From Atopobiaceae bacterium (lineage in GTDB: Bacteria; Actinomycetota; Coriobacteriia; Coriobacteriales; Atopobiaceae), in assembly GCA_022482785.1 (NCBI GenBank), contig JAKVON010000001.1, forward strand, positions 124,001 through 188,000: 64,000 nt of DNA, in the 5' to 3' direction. Within the stretch, counting starts at the first letter, position 1. Each line of letters starts with the position of its first letter. The translations under genes and the position numbers were made by a program. Positions 47,828 to 56,637 of the stretch are shown piece by piece. Below the pieces are notes generated by a model. It searched no databases and was not told the DNA's origin. It saw only the letters and a program-made list of their open reading frames with translations.

Positions 47828-48069
47828 GCCCGAGCCTGCGAGTCGGCCGAGGACCCTCCGGGGAGCACGGCGTCGAGCAGCGCGTCGGCCTCGTCCTCGT
47901 CGCTCGAGGTGATGCGCGCGATGGCCGCCCCCGCGTGGATCATCACGTATTCGCCCGGCTCGAGGTCATCGACGAGCTCGGCGGATACCGTACGCCTGGC
48001 ACCCGTCGCCTCGACGACCGCCACCCCATCCTTGACCTGCATCACCTTCGCTGGAAGTCCCACGCACAT
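47824..48069 (-). CDS. hypC: Hydrogenase maturation chaperone HypC
   Basis: 81 residues from ATG 48069. The essential N-terminal MCVGLPAKV, with Cys2, is present, followed by DLEPGEYVMIHAGAAI. HypC carries the iron between HypD and the hydrogenase large subunit. The start lies one base past the hypF stop. The last 25 residues are longer and more acidic than typical. Confidence 0.95.
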   Translation of the reverse strand: MCVGLPAKVMQVKDGVAVVEATGARRTVSAELVDDLEPGEYVMIHAGAAIARITSSDEDEADALLDAVLPGGSSADSQARA

Positions 48070-48070
48070 G

Positions 48071-50505
48071 TCACGCCACCCCAATCCTCTCGTCTTTTCC
48101 GCCATCGCGGGAGATCCCGCGAGCCATTCCGAAGAGCGCCTGGCCAAGCGCGATGCCGCCGTCGTTGGGCGGGTACATCGCATGGCGCAGGACGCGGAAC
48201 CCCTCTCTCTCGAGGCCTCTCTCGCACAGGTCGAGGAAGAGCACGTTTCCCATCACCCCGCCGCTCAGGGCCACCGTCGAGAGGCCGCTGGCGCGCCGGC
48301 AGGCCACGCAGCCGTCGACGACGGCGGCGGCCATCGCCTCGTGGAACCCATAGGCCAGCGCATCCGCATCCTGCCCGGCGACGTGCCGAGTCGCAAGCTC
48401 GGCCACGAGCGGGGCCACGGGGATCGAGAAGCGGCCCTCCCCGTCGAAGGCGAGCCTGGGACGCGCAAGCGGCGAGACGCTGCCCTCGCACGGGATGCGC
48501 CCGGCATGGCGCTCGGCGGCGAACTGGAGCACCATCGCGGCCTCGCTCTCGCAGGTGGAACGATGCCTGAGCCCGAGGGCGGCCGAGGCCGCATCGAAGA
48601 CGCGCCCGGCGCTGCTCGAGGCCACGGAGTTGATGCCGCCCGCAATCATCGACCTCACGAGGTCGAACTGGGCGCCTTCGCAGATGCCTGCGGCGAGCGC
48701 GAGGGCCCGGGCCGCCTCGGCCCCATCGCAGGCCTCGAGGAGGAGCGCCACGGCGACCCTCCATCCCTCCCGTGCCGCGAGGTCCCCGCCCGCCTGGGAG
48801 AACGTGCCGAGATGCCCCATGCGCTCGAAGGAGCCCATGCTCGCGAGGAGGAACTCCCCTCCCCAGACGGTCGCGTCGTCGCCATAGCCCGTCCCGTCGA
48901 AGGCGACCCCAATCACGGGGTCGAGCCGGCCGTTCTCCGCCATGCAGGCAAGCACGTGGGCATAGTGGTGCTGGACCTCGACCACGGGTATCCCCGCCGC
49001 CTCCGCGAGCTCGTGGGCGAGCGCCCTCGAGTTGTAGAGGGGATGGGCGTCGCACACGACGACCTCGGGGCCGATCTCGAGCAGCTCCGACATGCGGGCG
49101 ACGGCCTGGGAGAGCGCCGCGACGCTGCGGACGTCCGAGAGGTCGCCCACGTAGGGCGCCATGTACATGAGGCCGCCGGACGTGAGGCAGAACGCGTTCT
49201 TGAGCTCGCCCCCGATGGCGAGACCGGAGGGGCCTGGTCGAGAGGGGCGTCGACCATGCAGGGAAGCGGCGCGTAGCCCCGCGAGCGACGCTGCATGTAG
49301 GGGCCGCCGCGGTGCCACGCCATGACTGAGTCGTCCGCCCGGAGCCTGATGGCCCGGTCGTTCGTGAGGATCGCGTCGCACATCCCGCCGAGGCTTCCGA
49401 GCACGTCGGCATCGTCGCGGCAGATGGGGGCACCCTTGGGGTTGGCGCTCGTCATCACGAGGCAGTCGCTCATGGGCCTGCCGTCCGGGTAGTCGAACAC
49501 GAGGAGCTGCACGGGCGCATAGGGCAGCATGACCCCCACGTTGGGGTTGTCGGGCGCGACCGAGGCGGCCAGCCTGGTGGCAGGCCCGCCCTCCGCGCCG
49601 TCGCGCCGGGCAAGCAGCAGGATGGGCTTGTTGGGGCCGTCCAGGACCTCCTCCTGGCCGGGGAGCACCACGCACTCGCGCCGCACGGCGTCGAGGTCGC
49701 GGGCCATCACGGCGAGGGGCTTGAACGGGCGGTCCTTGAGGGCGCGCAGCCGTGACACGGCCTGCTCGTTGGTGGCGTCGCAGCACAGGTGGAAGCCCCC
49801 GACGCCCTTGATGGCGACGATGCCGCCCCGCCCTATCACGCCTCGCACGTAGGTGATGGCCTCGCCTCCGCGAAGGCTCGGGGCCCCGTCGCCGACGGGA
49901 AGCGTGAAGACCTCGGGGCCGCAGTCGTTGCAGCAGACCGGCTGGGCGTCATAGCGCCTCGAGGCGGGGTCCGCGTACTCGCGGGCACACTCGGGGCACA
50001 TCGGGAACTCCCCCATGCTCGTGCGCTCGCGGTCGTAGGGCATCGAGTCGAGAATCGTGACGCGCGGGCCGCAGGCGGTGCAGTTGATGAACGGATGCAG
50101 GTAGCGCCTGTTCGAGGGGTCGAACAGCTCGGCCTTGCACGAGTCGCAGACGGCGATGTCGGGCGAGACGAACATGGCGCCCGCCTCGCGCTCGCTCTCC
50201 ACGATGCGGAACGCCCGCTCCCCCGCGTCGATGCCTGCGGCCGGCATGGCCCCCTCCGGCCATTCGTCGCCCTCTCCCAGCTCCCTGCTCTCCGTCTTGA
50301 GGACGGCGGAGCGCGCGGGCGCCTCCTCCGCGAGGGCCCGCTCGAGCTCGTCCAGCTGACGCCGGCTGCCCTCCGCGAAGACCTCCACGTACGAGCCCCT
50401 GTTGCTCACGGTCCCAGAGACGCCGACCCTCGTGGCGACCCGATCGACGAAGGGCCGGAAGCCCACGCCCTGGACGATGCCGAACATGCGGATGCGGCGC
50501 CTCAT
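48071..50505 (-). CDS. hypF: Carbamoyltransferase HypF, interrupted by one frameshift
   Basis: Restoring one base near 49235 joins two frames into about 811 residues. The order is acylphosphatase domain (GIVQGVGFRPFVDRVA), two zinc fingers (CDSCKAEL, NCTACGPR, CPECAREY, CCNDCGPE), a YrdC-like domain (IVAIKGVGGFHLCCDA), then the Kae1-like domain (VEVQHHYAHVLACMAENG, GTGYGDDATVWGGEF, SGGVMGNVLF). The break falls in CAGGCCCCTCCGG of the minus strand after VDAPLDQAP. HypF makes the carbamoyl group for CN ligands from carbamoyl phosphate. The remaining reading frames are intact on both sides, so I favour a sequencing error. It overlaps the upstream gene by ATGA. Confidence 0.9.
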
Positions 50506-51686
50506 AGCCGTTCCGCCTCCGCGAGGCCGGCGAGGAAGCCCAGCTCGGAGGCAGGGGCGAGGACCTCTCCCGAAACCGCGAAGTGAGGGAGCGGGGCCAG
50601 GAGGACGCCGGTGCCCCGGAGCGCCCGGCCGAAGAGCCCGTCGGCGACGACCAGCTCGTAGCCGCGGGAGCGAACCAGCTCGACGAACTCGTTCTCGCCC
50701 TTGAGGTAGAGGTCCCCCTCCCGCATGAGGCCCTCGTCCATCCGGAAGAACGAGGCGACGTCCACGCGCGCGCCGGAGCGCGCCGCGAGGCGCGCGCGCA
50801 CCTCGTTGGCGAGGACCTGCTGGTGCACGACGAGGGCGCTGGACGCGTGGCCGAGCGAGGAGGCGAGCGCGCCGATCGACCCGTCGAGGGCCGCCGACGC
50901 GGGGTCGTCGCCGCCGAGCGCGAGCCCCACCTCGAGCTCGGCCCCGCTCTTCCGCGCGATCTGCCTGGCCACGAGATAGCCTGCAGGAGAGGTCGCGAGC
51001 AGGCGCGGCGTCTCGAGGGCATGGAGGAAGGCAGGCAGCCCGGCGCCCATGCCATACGTCGCCGAGGCGAGGCCGCGCGAGGAGAGGCGGGCAGAGAGCG
51101 CCGCGGCGCTGTCCGCGGCCGGCAGGTCGAGCGGGGTCGCCCCCCAGACGCCCACGTCGCACGTGCCGCCGTCCCGCTCCGCGAGGCTCTCGTGCAGGGC
51201 GGCGGCCGGCGTCGGGACGCCGCCCTCCGCATCGCGCCTGCCGCGCTCGACGAGGGCCAGGATCGCCCGATAGGCCTTCGCCTCGCCCCTCTCGTAGAGG
51301 TCCATCCCGGTCGTGTCGATCCAGATGGCGGCTATTCCGAACCTCTTCTCGACGACATGGCAGAGCGCCTGGTAGTCCGTGGCGATGACGGAGGGGACGG
51401 GCGTCCCCACCAGGGCGACGAACGCGGGGTCGCACGCCTCGATGGCGTCGCCCAGCTTGCCCAGCAGCCGATCGTCCCTGCCCAGGATGGCATCCATGTC
51501 GCGCAGGCCCGCGGAGAAGACGGCGCTTCTCGTCCGGGACCAGCGCGGCTCGTCGAAGCCGCAGATGTTGCCCGCGCACCCGCCGGCGTCGCACACCACG
51601 ATCATGCCGCCCAGCTCGTAGAGAACCGAGACGGCACCCGACTGGTCGGGCGAGAAGGGAGAGAGGTAGCGGTAGAGTCCCCTCAT
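50502..51686 (-). CDS. Nitrogenase component 1-like protein, D-type, set 2
   Basis: 394 residues from ATG 51686, overlapping the K-type gene by ATGA. The opening (SPDQSGAVSVLYELGG) lines up residue for residue with the set-1 protein at 42416, but Cys13 is Pro and Cys19 is Val here. Cys37 (AGGC) is kept and Cys32 and Cys42 are new. At the third NifD ligand position it has VGTPVPSVIATD. Its cluster environment must therefore differ from set 1. The DEPRW motif is shared. The function is unknown; it is probably the partner of the K-type protein at 51683. Confidence 0.8.
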   Translation of the reverse strand: MRGLYRYLSPFSPDQSGAVSVLYELGGMIVVCDAGGCAGNICGFDEPRWSRTRSAVFSAGLRDMDAILGRDDRLLGKLGDAIEACDPAFVALVGTPVPSVIATDYQALCHVVEKRFGIAAIWIDTTGMDLYERGEAKAYRAILALVERGRRDAEGGVPTPAAALHESLAERDGGTCDVGVWGATPLDLPAADSAAALSARLSSRGLASATYGMGAGLPAFLHALETPRLLATSPAGYLVARQIARKSGAELEVGLALGGDDPASAALDGSIGALASSLGHASSALVVHQQVLANEVRARLAARSGARVDVASFFRMDEGLMREGDLYLKGENEFVELVRSRGYELVVADGLFGRALRGTGVLLAPLPHFAVSGEVLAPASELGFLAGLAEAERL

Positions 51687-52978
51687 CGCGCGCCCCCCTC
51701 GAGAGCCACCGACAGCTGGTCGAGCAGGTCGACCAGTCCGCGGTAGCCGAAGGGCTGCGCCTCGGAGTTCCATGCGACGTTGGCCGATCCCGGGCAGTAG
51801 GCACCGGCGTCCTTGCCGATGCTCGCGTCGGCGCCCTCGTCGGACGCGTAGTTGACCATCGTCGGCGATATCCCCGCATAGACGCGCGTCTGGGGAGAGG
51901 CCGCGGCGAGCCTCCTGATGTGGGGGTGCTGCCCCTCGGTCACGTTGGAGAACACCGCGGGCACCACGAGCCCCAACGAGACGAGCGCGCAGGCCAGCTC
52001 GAAGGGATCGGCATTGCACATCTCGCCCACGGCGACAGAGGCGCCCCAGTAGCGCTCCGAGAACGACTCGCAGGTCCGGCGAGCCTCGTCGAGGTACGCG
52101 CCGTCATCGAGCCCGATGCCCACGCCGGATGCGAAGAGCTGGTACTGCCGGTGGATCCTCTCGGGGTCGTAGAGCCGGGCGAGCTCGACGTAGGGCATCC
52201 CGAGCCGCTGGCGGAGGTCCTCCGCGGCCGGGCGCGCCTCGGGATCAAGGACCAGGTTGAAGTTCGCCGCGCCCAGCCCGCGGTACTCCTCGAGCGTGCG
52301 CATGGCCGAGACCTGGTTGACATGGCGGATGCCAGCCGCCCTCAGGAGCGCGAAGAGCTCGCCCCGTGGGTCGAGCGGGGTGAAGAAGCCCATGAGGTTG
52401 ACCGTGTCGGGCCTCACGTCGAGGCGTTCCACCAGCGAGTAGATGGTCGTGCGGATGGCAGACATCGGGGGGCGCCTCCCCTCTCGCTCGAGGGCGTACA
52501 TGTAGCTCGGCACCACGTCGACGCCGCACCGCTCCTGCGCGGCGCGGCACACTCGCTCGAGGTCGGTGCCCATGAGGGCGTCCACGCAGGTGATGCACAC
52601 CACGACCACCTTGGGCACCGGGTCGCACGCGGACAGGATCTCCTCGATGGCCTCGGGAATCTTCGAGAGGTGGTTGCCCGTGACGAGGTCGCTCTCGCTC
52701 ATGAGCAGGTAGAACAGGCGATCGGCATACCCCTCCTCGGTGCTCAGGACCGTCGAGTTGCGCGCGCAGGCGTCGGGCGACACCAGCAGCATCACCGACT
52801 CGGGGATGACCAGGGTCGCGCGCTTGACGCCGAAGCCGAGCGCCCCTGGCGAGTTGTAGGCGAGCGTGGCGGGAGAGCTGTAGATGAGGTGGCAGGCGGG
52901 CACGAAGTGGTCGGGGATGTCCCCCCTGCCCCGTCGCGCGAGCTCGGCGACCGTGATGTTGTAGGGAGCTGCTGCCAT
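51683..52978 (-). CDS. Nitrogenase component 1-like protein, K-type, set 2
   Basis: 431 residues. Candidate cluster cysteines are Cys71 (SPDACARNS), Cys128 and Cys131 (VVVCITCVDALMGTDLE). The last stretch is a strong component-1 signature. It is related to the set-1 protein at 43591 with the same 60-residue spacing between its two conserved Cys. The start is three bases after the upstream NifH-like stop and the end overlaps the D-type gene, so the set is made as a unit. Confidence 0.83.
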   Translation of the reverse strand: MAAAPYNITVAELARRGRGDIPDHFVPACHLIYSSPATLAYNSPGALGFGVKRATLVIPESVMLLVSPDACARNSTVLSTEEGYADRLFYLLMSESDLVTGNHLSKIPEAIEEILSACDPVPKVVVVCITCVDALMGTDLERVCRAAQERCGVDVVPSYMYALEREGRRPPMSAIRTTIYSLVERLDVRPDTVNLMGFFTPLDPRGELFALLRAAGIRHVNQVSAMRTLEEYRGLGAANFNLVLDPEARPAAEDLRQRLGMPYVELARLYDPERIHRQYQLFASGVGIGLDDGAYLDEARRTCESFSERYWGASVAVGEMCNADPFELACALVSLGLVVPAVFSNVTEGQHPHIRRLAAASPQTRVYAGISPTMVNYASDEGADASIGKDAGAYCPGSANVAWNSEAQPFGYRGLVDLLDQLSVALEGGAR

Positions 52979-52981
52979 GGG

Positions 52982-53743
52982 CTAGCCCACGTCCCCTCGG
53001 GATGCGGACAGAAGCCCGGCGAGATCCACGAACTTCCTGCTCAGAGGCAGTGTGGGGTCTCCCTCGACAATGGTCTTGCCCTCCTCCTCGAAGCGGTTGA
53101 TGTCATCGCTCCGAGGGATGTCGGCGAGGACGTCGAAGCCATGGGCATCTGCGAAGGCACGCACCTTCGCCTCCTCGTCCGGCACGTTCCTGCGGTTGAG
53201 GACGATGCCGCGGACCTTGGCGTAGTTGCGGTCGGAGAAGTTGTCGACCGCCTTGGCGATGTTGCCCGCCGCATAGAGCGACATCTTCTCGCCCGACGTC
53301 ACGATCAGGACCTCGTCGGCGTAGCCCTCCCGGATGGGCGCGGCGAACCCGCCGCACACCACGTCGCCGAGCACGTCGAACAGGACGACGTCCGGCTGCT
53401 CGCGCTCGAGGAGCCCGAGCTCGTCGAGCAGGGCGAAGGTCGTGACGATCCCCCGTCCCGCGCAGCCCACGCCTGGGGTGGGGCCTCCCGTCTCTATGCA
53501 GCGCACCCCACCGAACCCCACCCGCATGACGTCGTCCAGCTCGGGGGGCTCGTCGTGTTCGCGCATGTAGTCCATCACGGGCTGCAGGGGCTCGCCTGCG
53601 AGCAGGTTGATGGTCGAGTCGGCCTTGGGGTCGCATCCGATCTGGATGACCCTCCGGCCCGTGGTCGCGAAGGCCGCGGCGAGGTTTGAGGTGACGGTCG
53701 ACTTGCCGATGCCGCCCTTGCCGTAGAGCGCGATCTTCAGCAT
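52982..53743 (-). CDS. NifH-like ATP-dependent reductase, set 2
   Basis: 253 residues from ATG 53743, overlapping the hydF stop by seven bases; the longer frame upstream shadows hydF. P-loop GKGGIGKST, Cys94 in GVGCAGRG, Cys130 in [10 protein letters not shown] and DPKADST are all intact. It should be an electron donor to the K-D pair directly downstream. Close likeness to the set-1 NifH (44972) suggests an ancient duplication of a whole H-K-D module. Confidence 0.95.
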   Translation of the reverse strand: MLKIALYGKGGIGKSTVTSNLAAAFATTGRRVIQIGCDPKADSTINLLAGEPLQPVMDYMREHDEPPELDDVMRVGFGGVRCIETGGPTPGVGCAGRGIVTTFALLDELGLLEREQPDVVLFDVLGDVVCGGFAAPIREGYADEVLIVTSGEKMSLYAAGNIAKAVDNFSDRNYAKVRGIVLNRRNVPDEEAKVRAFADAHGFDVLADIPRSDDINRFEEEGKTIVEGDPTLPLSRKFVDLAGLLSASRGDVG

Positions 53744-54966
53744 GCGGGCCTCCCCGTCGTGCCGTCGCCCAGCTCGGCCAGGACGTCGGGGAACAGCTCC
53801 AGGCTCCGGCGCAGGATGCCGTGCATCTGGGCGATGGCGATGCCGTAGTTGGTGAACGGCACCCCCTGCTCGCGGGCCCTCCTCCGCCTGCTCGTGACCT
53901 CGGCCTCGTTGAGCATGCAGGCGCCGCAGTGGAGCACCAGGTCGAACCCCGTGAGGTCGTCCGGGAACTCTCCGCCGGAGGTGTAGGAGAAGTCGAGGTC
54001 GGCCCCGGTGTAGCCGCGAAGCCAGCCGGGGAGCTTCACGGTGCCGATGTCCTTGCACTGCCGATGGTGCGTGCAGCCCTCCGAGACGAGCACGCGCGAG
54101 CCGTCCCGCAGCCCGTCGAGCGCGGCCGCGCCCCGCACGGCGTCGCGCAGGAATCCCTTGTGGCGAGCCATGAGGATGGAGAAGGAGGTCAGGGGCACGT
54201 CCCCTGGCACGATCCCGGCCACGACCCCGAACGCCTGGCTGTCGGTGACGACCATGCGGGGCGGGGCGGCGAGCGAGCCGAGGGCGCCCTCGAGCTGGTC
54301 CTCGCGCGTCACGACGTTCACCGCCCCGGCGTCGAGCACGTCGCGGATGGCCTGCTGCTGGGGCAGGATCATCCTGCCCTTGGGGGCGGCCGTGTCGATG
54401 GGGGTCACGAGCACGACCATGTCACCCGGCGAGAGGAGGTCCCCCACGATGCGGGAGTCGAGCGCCTCGTTCGTGGTGAGGCGCGCGATGCGCTCCTTGA
54501 GCCCGTCGATCCCCTCGAGCGTGAGGGCGCTCGCGTATGCCTCGTGGCCCCTTGGCTCGGGGCGCACGGAGAGCAGGTCGCATTTGTTGCGGACGACGAG
54601 GTAGGGCAGGCCGCGACGCTCGAAGAGCCCGACGAGCTCGGCCTCGGAGGGCGTCAGGTCCCTGGTCGCGTCGGTCACGAGGACCGCGACGTCGGTGCGG
54701 TCGAGCACGCGGCGGGCACGCGCCACGCGCTGCTCGCCGAGGGCCCCCGTGTCGTCGAAGCCCGGGGTGTCTATCACGACCACGGGCCCGAGGGGCAGGA
54801 TCTCCATCGCCTTCGAGACCGGGTCGGTGGTGGTGCCGAGCGTGTCCGAGACCACCGAGAGGTCCTGCCCGGTCACGGCGTTGACCAGGCTCGACTTGCC
54901 GGCGTTCCTCAGCCCGAAGAAGCCGATGTGCACCCTCTCGCTGGACGGCATGTCCGTGAGGCCCAT
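53737..54966 (-). CDS. hydF: [FeFe]-hydrogenase H-cluster maturation GTPase HydF
   Basis: 409 residues. The GTPase domain has [10 protein letters not shown] (G1), IDTPGFDD (G3) and VRNKCD (G4). The C-terminal [4Fe-4S] site is complete: Cys298 and His300 in GCTHH, then His346, Cys347 and Cys350 in LHCGAC. HydF is the scaffold on which the binuclear [FeFe] centre is assembled before transfer to HydA. It starts one base after the hydE stop. The hydrogenase itself is not in this window. Confidence 0.96.
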   Translation of the reverse strand: MGLTDMPSSERVHIGFFGLRNAGKSSLVNAVTGQDLSVVSDTLGTTTDPVSKAMEILPLGPVVVIDTPGFDDTGALGEQRVARARRVLDRTDVAVLVTDATRDLTPSEAELVGLFERRGLPYLVVRNKCDLLSVRPEPRGHEAYASALTLEGIDGLKERIARLTTNEALDSRIVGDLLSPGDMVVLVTPIDTAAPKGRMILPQQQAIRDVLDAGAVNVVTREDQLEGALGSLAAPPRMVVTDSQAFGVVAGIVPGDVPLTSFSILMARHKGFLRDAVRGAAALDGLRDGSRVLVSEGCTHHRQCKDIGTVKLPGWLRGYTGADLDFSYTSGGEFPDDLTGFDLVLHCGACMLNEAEVTSRRRRAREQGVPFTNYGIAIAQMHGILRRSLELFPDVLAELGDGTTGRPAC

Positions 54967-54967
54967 C

Positions 54968-56080
54968 TCACTCCCCTCCTTCCAGACGACGGCACGCGGC
55001 CGCCGCCCGCTCGCGTGCGCCCGCGCCCGCCCCGAAGCCGGGCGCGTCGCCGCGTCCCACGACGAGGCGACGCCCGATCGACTCCATGCGCCGCCGCATG
55101 CATCCGATGCAGGCGGCGGAATCGTCGGAGACGCAGATCTTGTTGTCGTAGAGCAGGTAGTCCCCGCGCCTCTCCTGTGGGGTGAGGCTCGGCATGACGA
55201 CGTTGGCGCCGGCGAGGATCCCCCGCTCCCGCCCGTCGGGGGCTATGGTCCCCAGGGCCGTGGTGGCGGGAAGAAGGACGCCCGGCAGCATGAGGCGAAC
55301 GCAGCTGAGGAGGAAGAGCGTGTCTGCCAGGGTTCCCGCCCGCTCGCCAGCGAAGGGGGTGGCGTGATGGGGGACGAAGGGCCCCATGCCCACCATCTGC
55401 GGCTGGAGCTCGTGCAGGAACAGCATGTCCGCGGCGAGGTCGTCGGCCGTCTGGAAGGGGCTCCCCACCATCATGCCGGCACCCACCTGGTAGCCGATGC
55501 CCTTGAGGTCCCAGAGGCAGCGGATGCGATGCTCGAAGCTCATGTCGCCAGGGTGCAGCCGCGCATAGTGCGCAGGCGAGGCCGTCTCGTGACGCAGCAG
55601 GTAGCGATTCGCGCCGGCATCGAAGAGCGCCTGGTAGCTCTCGTGGGAGCGCTCCCCGAGGGAGAGGGTGATGGCGCAGTCCGGGAAGCGCTCGCGCAGG
55701 AAGGCCACGACGGGCACCAGGCGCTCGTCGTCGAAGCGCAGGTCCTCGCCGCCTTGGAGGACGAACGTGCGGAAGCCGAGCTCGTAGCCACGTCGGCAGC
55801 AGTCGAGGAGGACGTCGTCGGAGAGGCGGTAGCGGCGCAGGCCGGCGTTGGAGCGGCGCAGGCCGCAATAGAGGCAGTCGTTCTTGCAGACGTTGGTGAA
55901 CTCGACGATGCCGCGCAGGTAGACGGCATCGCCGAAGACGCCACGCACGACCGCGCGCGCTCGTTCGGCGGCATGGGACTCGTCGTCCGGCGTCCTGTTC
56001 TCTATGAGGCCGACCCAGTCACGGTGCGAGAGCGCATGCTCCGCCTCGAGACGGGCCAGCAGGTCATGTGTCGTTGACAT
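54968..56080 (-). CDS. hydE: [FeFe]-hydrogenase maturation radical SAM enzyme HydE
   Basis: 370 residues. The radical-SAM site is Cys65-x3-Cys69-x2-Cys72 (VCKNDCLYCG). The second, optional HydE cluster motif is also present: Cys316-x7-Cys324-x2-Cys327. FVLQGGEDLRF and GSPFQTADDL are family blocks. HydE acts on the HydG-derived Fe(CO)2(CN)-cysteine complex to build the [FeFe] core. It lies 39 bases after the TM1266-type gene and is followed by hydF. No hydG is in the window. Confidence 0.95.
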   Translation of the reverse strand: MSTTHDLLARLEAEHALSHRDWVGLIENRTPDDESHAAERARAVVRGVFGDAVYLRGIVEFTNVCKNDCLYCGLRRSNAGLRRYRLSDDVLLDCCRRGYELGFRTFVLQGGEDLRFDDERLVPVVAFLRERFPDCAITLSLGERSHESYQALFDAGANRYLLRHETASPAHYARLHPGDMSFEHRIRCLWDLKGIGYQVGAGMMVGSPFQTADDLAADMLFLHELQPQMVGMGPFVPHHATPFAGERAGTLADTLFLLSCVRLMLPGVLLPATTALGTIAPDGRERGILAGANVVMPSLTPQERRGDYLLYDNKICVSDDSAACIGCMRRRMESIGRRLVVGRGDAPGFGAGAGARERAAAACRRLEGGE

Positions 56081-56118
56081 GGCTGTGGGCTGGGGCTCAG
56101 GGAATCGCGACGTCGCGG

Positions 56119-56391
56119 CTACTCGCCGGCGACGCCGTCCTCGAACTCGTAGGTGGAGTAGGCCACCTTGACGCTCACGCCCTCGAGGGCCCCCACCTTG
56201 CCGGCGACGTGGCTGATCGTGTCCTGGGGGGCGTCGAGCACCAGGCTGATGATCGAGATGCCGCGCTTGGGATAGGGGATGCCCATGCGACCCACCACGT
56301 AGGACCGTGCCTCGTGGAGAATCTCGTTGATCGTCTCGACCGACTCCGGGTCTTCGACGATGATGCTCAGTGCCGCTACGCGCGTCTTCAT
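56119..56391 (-). CDS. TM1266-type iron-only hydrogenase system regulator
   Basis: 90 residues of an ACT-like, NikR-C-type small domain: VAALSIIVEDPESVETINEILHE (in part) followed by RMGIPYPKRGISIISLVLD. Proteins of the TM1266 group usually sit beside hydE/hydF/hydG. It is the first gene of the long minus-strand operon and has GAGGAAG before its ATG. The regulatory mechanism is unknown. A TATGAT -10 with an upstream TG lies about 80 bases ahead. Confidence 0.9.
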   Translation of the reverse strand: MKTRVAALSIIVEDPESVETINEILHEARSYVVGRMGIPYPKRGISIISLVLDAPQDTISHVAGKVGALEGVSVKVAYSTYEFEDGVAGE

Positions 56392-56471
56392 TGCTTCCTC
56401 TTCCGTCTCAATGGAATTTCAACGTCAGATTCGTCTTCCCGGGCACGCCTCGGCCGCGGGGAATCGAGGCC

Positions 56472-56477
56472 ATCATA
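56472..56477 (-). promoter_or_regulatory. Candidate extended -10 for the hydEF/nitrogenase-like/hyp operon
   Basis: On the minus strand TGC-TATGAT matches an extended -10 element in an otherwise GC-rich 246-base gap between divergent genes. There is no good -35 at 17 bases, as expected of some extended -10 promoters. It would give a leader of about 75 bases before the TM1266-type gene. Confidence 0.4.
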
Positions 56478-56637
56478 GCATGCCCCGGCAGTCCCGTGCG
56501 GCGGGGGACATCCCCGAGAGGTGCCTGGGATTCCGGGGGTTTCGCGTCGCTTCTGCCTTCTGTAACGATTTTTTAAGAATCTGTATCCCAGGCGGCTGCT
56601 ATTCTAGGAAGGGCAGCGAAGGGGGAGTTGAAGGCTT

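Noticed and set aside
44834-49276. A 1480-residue plus-strand open frame opposite the hyp/nitrogenase-like genes
   Set aside because: It is antisense to well-conserved genes. The composition (Arg, Glu, His, Val, Gly) is that of GC-rich shadow frames and shows no domain.
42416-53743. A nitrogen-fixation (nif) cluster
   Set aside because: The NifH, D and K relatives are short, lack FeMo-cofactor ligands and full P-cluster ligands, and no nifB, nifE or nifN is present. They are nitrogenase-like proteins of other function.
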